Position numbers and translations under genes: made by a program. This document shows positions 3,218-5,123 of a stretch of 5,123 nt of DNA, piece by piece. The notes below the pieces were generated by a model, which searched no databases, was not told where the DNA came from, and saw only the letters and a program-made list of their open reading frames with translations. This DNA comes from Candidatus Sericytochromatia bacterium (GTDB taxonomy: Bacteria > Cyanobacteriota > Sericytochromatia > JACMPN01), in contig JACMPN010000127.1 of NCBI GenBank assembly GCA_014377495.1, forward strand, positions 1-5,123. Direction: 5' to 3'. Positions within the stretch are counted from its first letter, which is position 1; each line of letters begins with the position of its first letter.

Positions 3218-5123
3218 ATGACCCGCATTCCCAAGCGCTACTTGGCGCTTTTGGCGCTGCTGGTCGGCTGCGAGAGTCAGATCGCCATCCTCAGTGCCAG
3301 CCGCTCCGGCGGTAAGGCTGGCACACCGACCCAGGCGACTTTCGTCCCGGATATGTCCGACGAGCGTGACGTGTCCGAGATCATTGTCAAATACAAGGAT
3401 CCCGAGGCTGGCGGTGCGATTGATCTGTCTGCGCCCGGCCTCAACGGCGTCCAGAACCTCGCCGACGGTTCCAGCCAGGTCTTCCGCTTCGATACCAAAG
3501 CAGCAATGGAAGCCTTCCAGGCCACCCTGAAGAACGACCCCAACGTCGCCAACGCGGAACTGAACACCAAGGTGTATGCCTTCGGCAACACCAACGACAC
3601 CCGTTTCAGTGAACTTTGGGGCCACCAGAAGATCAAGGCACCGACCGCTTGGGACACCGTCACCGGCAACAGCGGGATCATCGTTGCCGACCTGGACACG
3701 GGCGTCGACTACAACCACCCGGATCTGATCGCCAGCGGCGTCATCAAGGGCCCGGACATCATCAACAACGACAATGACCCGATGGACGACCATGGCCACG
3801 GCACCCACGTCGCCGGGACCATCGGAGCCGTGGGCAACAACAACCTGGGCATCGTCGGCGTCGGTTACGGTGTCAAGATTCTGGCGATCAAGGTCCTCGG
3901 CGGCGACGGCAGCGGCACCCTCGAAGGGGCCGCCACCGGCATCCTCCGGGCCCAGCAGATGGGGGCCCGGGTCATCAACATGAGCCTGGGCGGCTCCAGT
4001 CCGTCGGCGACGGTGCAGAGTGCCATCGATCAGGTCACTGCCGCCGGTGTGCTGGTCGTCGTCGCGGCCGGCAACAACGGGGTCTCCACCCCGAGTTACC
4101 CGGCCTACTACACGAATTCCTTCGCCGTCGGGGCCAGTGATCAGTCCGACCGGCGGGCCTCCTTTTCCAACTTCGGCAACTGGGTCGACATTGCCGCACC
4201 CGGCACGGGGATCCTGTCCACCACGTCGGGCAGCTATGCCGCCTGGGACGGGACCAGCATGGCCACGCCCCACGTCGCCGGTGCCGCTGGCCTGTTGTTG
4301 TCCTACAAGCCGAGCTTGACGGTGACCGAATTGCGTACCGCCCTCGCCAACTTCGGCGATGTCGTCACCGGCTTTGAGAGCAACCCGGCCGTGCAGCGGA
4401 TGAACCTCCAAAAAGCCTTGGCCAGCCTCGGCATCGTGCCGTCCCCGTCGCCCTCCGCCTCCCCGTCGGTCACGCCGACACCTCGGGTCAGCGCCACCCC
4501 GACGCCGGCTCCACTCCCGACGCCCACCCCCACCGCCCGTCCTACCCCGACGCCGTTTCCGACGCCCACGCCGCTGCCGGCGACCGGCCGCCCCTTTATC
4601 TACCGGTACGGGATCAGCAGTCCCGCCCAAGATGCGATCCGCATCCAGTGGCTGACCGACATCCCCGCCGACACCCAGATCGAGTATGGGACCACCATCC
4701 AGATGGGGCAGTTCACGGCCCTCAAGCCGGCGATGACGCTCGATCACGACTCCAGCGTCACGGGCATGGCACCGAACGTTGACTATTACATGCGGGCCCG
4801 CTCCAAGAGTGCCGGCGGTGGCGTAGGCACCACGCCGATCTTCCGGATCCGGATGGTCAGCTGGACCCGGCCGCCTGTGGCGCCGACTCCACGGCCGCCG
4901 GTGGCACCGACCCCACGGCCGACGCCCGTGCCGACCCCACGGCCGACGCCGGTCCCGACACCGGTACCGACACCGGCACCGACGACATCCCCGACGCCGG
5001 TGACCACCTCACCCCCAGGTGGCGGTGGTGGTGGCGGTGGCGCTTTGCCGACGCCAACCCCGACGCCGACGCCAACCCCCACGCCCACGCCAACCCCGCC
5101 GCCAACCCCCACGCCCTCGCCCA
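3218..5123 (+). CDS. Lipid-anchored subtilisin-family (S8) serine protease with FN3-like domain (partial, C-terminus beyond the window)
   Basis: 635 residues are visible. Residues 1-17 (MTRIPKRYLALLALLVG) form a signal peptide with a good lipobox, LVG, followed by Cys18, so the protease should be membrane-anchored outside the cytoplasm. Residues of about 50-120 look like an I9-type inhibitor/chaperone propeptide (start SEIIVKYKD). The S8 catalytic domain follows: Asp160 in DLDTGVDYNHPDL, His194 in DHGHGTHVAGT, oxyanion-hole Asn286 in VVAAGNNG and Ser347 in GTSMATPHVAG, so the triad is complete. Residues of about 408-459 are a Pro/Thr/Ser linker. Residues 460-548 resemble a fibronectin-III/purple-acid-phosphatase-N-type beta sandwich (IRIQWLTDIPADTQIEYGT, then DYYMRARSKSAGG). 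From 549 a second Pro/Thr linker begins, containing eight glycines at 601-608, and it is still running at the window edge. After propeptide cleavage the mature enzyme might be released from the lipid anchor, since the anchor is on the propeptide side; this is an inference. A further C-terminal domain is likely. Confidence 0.95.
   Translation, partial: MTRIPKRYLALLALLVGCESQIAILSASRSGGKAGTPTQATFVPDMSDERDVSEIIVKYKDPEAGGAIDLSAPGLNGVQNLADGSSQVFRFDTKAAMEAFQATLKNDPNVANAELNTKVYAFGNTNDTRFSELWGHQKIKAPTAWDTVTGNSGIIVADLDTGVDYNHPDLIASGVIKGPDIINNDNDPMDDHGHGTHVAGTIGAVGNNNLGIVGVGYGVKILAIKVLGGDGSGTLEGAATGILRAQQMGARVINMSLGGSSPSATVQSAIDQVTAAGVLVVVAAGNNGVSTPSYPAYYTNSFAVGASDQSDRRASFSNFGNWVDIAAPGTGILSTTSGSYAAWDGTSMATPHVAGAAGLLLSYKPSLTVTELRTALANFGDVVTGFESNPAVQRMNLQKALASLGIVPSPSPSASPSVTPTPRVSATPTPAPLPTPTPTARPTPTPFPTPTPLPATGRPFIYRYGISSPAQDAIRIQWLTDIPADTQIEYGTTIQMGQFTALKPAMTLDHDSSVTGMAPNVDYYMRARSKSAGGGVGTTPIFRIRMVSWTRPPVAPTPRPPVAPTPRPTPVPTPRPTPVPTPVPTPAPTTSPTPVTTSPPGGGGGGGGALPTPTPTPTPTPTPTPTPPPTPTPSP
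4439..4591 (+). repeat. Pro/Thr-rich linker-coding repeat 1 of the protease
   Basis: Imperfect repetition of CCG-ACG/ACC-CCC codons encodes Pro-Thr and Pro-Ser dipeptides between the catalytic domain and the FN3-like domain. Such linkers are extended and protease-resistant. The antisense strand reads as Val-Gly repeats and should not be called a gene. Confidence 0.8.
4865..5123 (+). repeat. Pro/Thr/Gly-rich linker-coding repeat 2 of the protease
   Basis: This tract begins with eight-residue units of the form PVAPTPRP and TPVPTPRP, continues as PT dipeptides, is broken by eight glycine codons at 5018-5041, and resumes as PT repeats to the window edge. A 20-nt exact repeat occurs at 4907-4926 and 4931-4950, a 24-nt (8-codon) period. 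Confidence 0.8.

Noticed and set aside
2379..3221. 280-codon plus-strand frame
   Set aside because: It runs antisense through the dismutase catalytic domain and on through the intergenic region, is Arg/Pro-rich and lacks a ribosome binding site.
3167..4747. 526-codon open frame on the minus strand
   Set aside because: It lies antisense to the subtilisin gene, whose complete triad and domain order prove the plus strand is coding. The antisense product is Gly/Arg/Asp/Val-rich and is a normal shadow in GC-rich DNA.
4303..5112. Minus-strand frames encoding Val-Gly repeats
   Set aside because: They are the antisense reading of the Pro/Thr linker codons of the protease.

Overview
This is a GC-rich bacterial window dominated by exported proteins. 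Three of its four convincing genes encode lipoproteins: N-terminal signal peptides ending in a lipobox-like stretch and a cysteine. The fourth encodes a secreted Cu/Zn superoxide dismutase. Strong AGGAG-type ribosome binding sites precede all four starts. I cannot fix the taxon. Long Pro/Thr ('PTPTP') linkers on a secreted subtilisin together with low-complexity lipoproteins occur in, for example, Chloroflexota and the non-photosynthetic relatives of cyanobacteria (Sericytochromatia), but this is only a hint.

Layout. Bases 1-283 (minus) hold the N-terminal part of a lipoprotein whose visible mature region is almost entirely a four-residue Gly-Ala-x-Ala repeat; the gene runs off the left edge. 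Bases 284-592 hold its leader and no clear gene. Bases 593-1081 (plus) hold a doubtful open frame with coding-like base composition but no ribosome binding site. A perfect 30-nt palindrome at 1103-1132 is an intrinsic terminator shared by convergent transcription. Bases 1150-1758 (minus) encode a complete 202-residue lipoprotein with a ten-threonine tether and a C-terminal domain that looks PsbP/Mog1-like. Bases 1759-2162 are intergenic, with one reasonable promoter, a second possible one, and a weak 39-codon Met/His/Gly frame. Bases 2163-2697 (minus) encode the periplasmic Cu/Zn superoxide dismutase. All its metal ligands are present, but its signal peptide and its enzyme domain are in different frames, and the disagreement is resolved by one base in a G5 run. 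Bases 2698-3217 are an AT-richer divergent intergenic region. Bases 3218-5123 (plus) encode a lipid-anchored subtilisin-family (S8) protease with propeptide, catalytic domain, Pro/Thr linker, fibronectin-III-like domain and a second Pro/Thr/Gly linker; it runs off the right edge.

How they fit together. The genes do not form one operon. The dismutase and the protease are divergent, and the three minus-strand genes are separated by long gaps with their own leaders. The common theme is the cell envelope or surface: lipid-anchored proteins carrying long flexible or repetitive spacers, plus an enzyme against extracytoplasmic superoxide. I see no mobile element, CRISPR array, tRNA or rRNA, and nothing that clearly forms a new multi-gene system. 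The most unusual items are the Gly-every-fourth-residue lipoprotein and the frameshifted dismutase leader.
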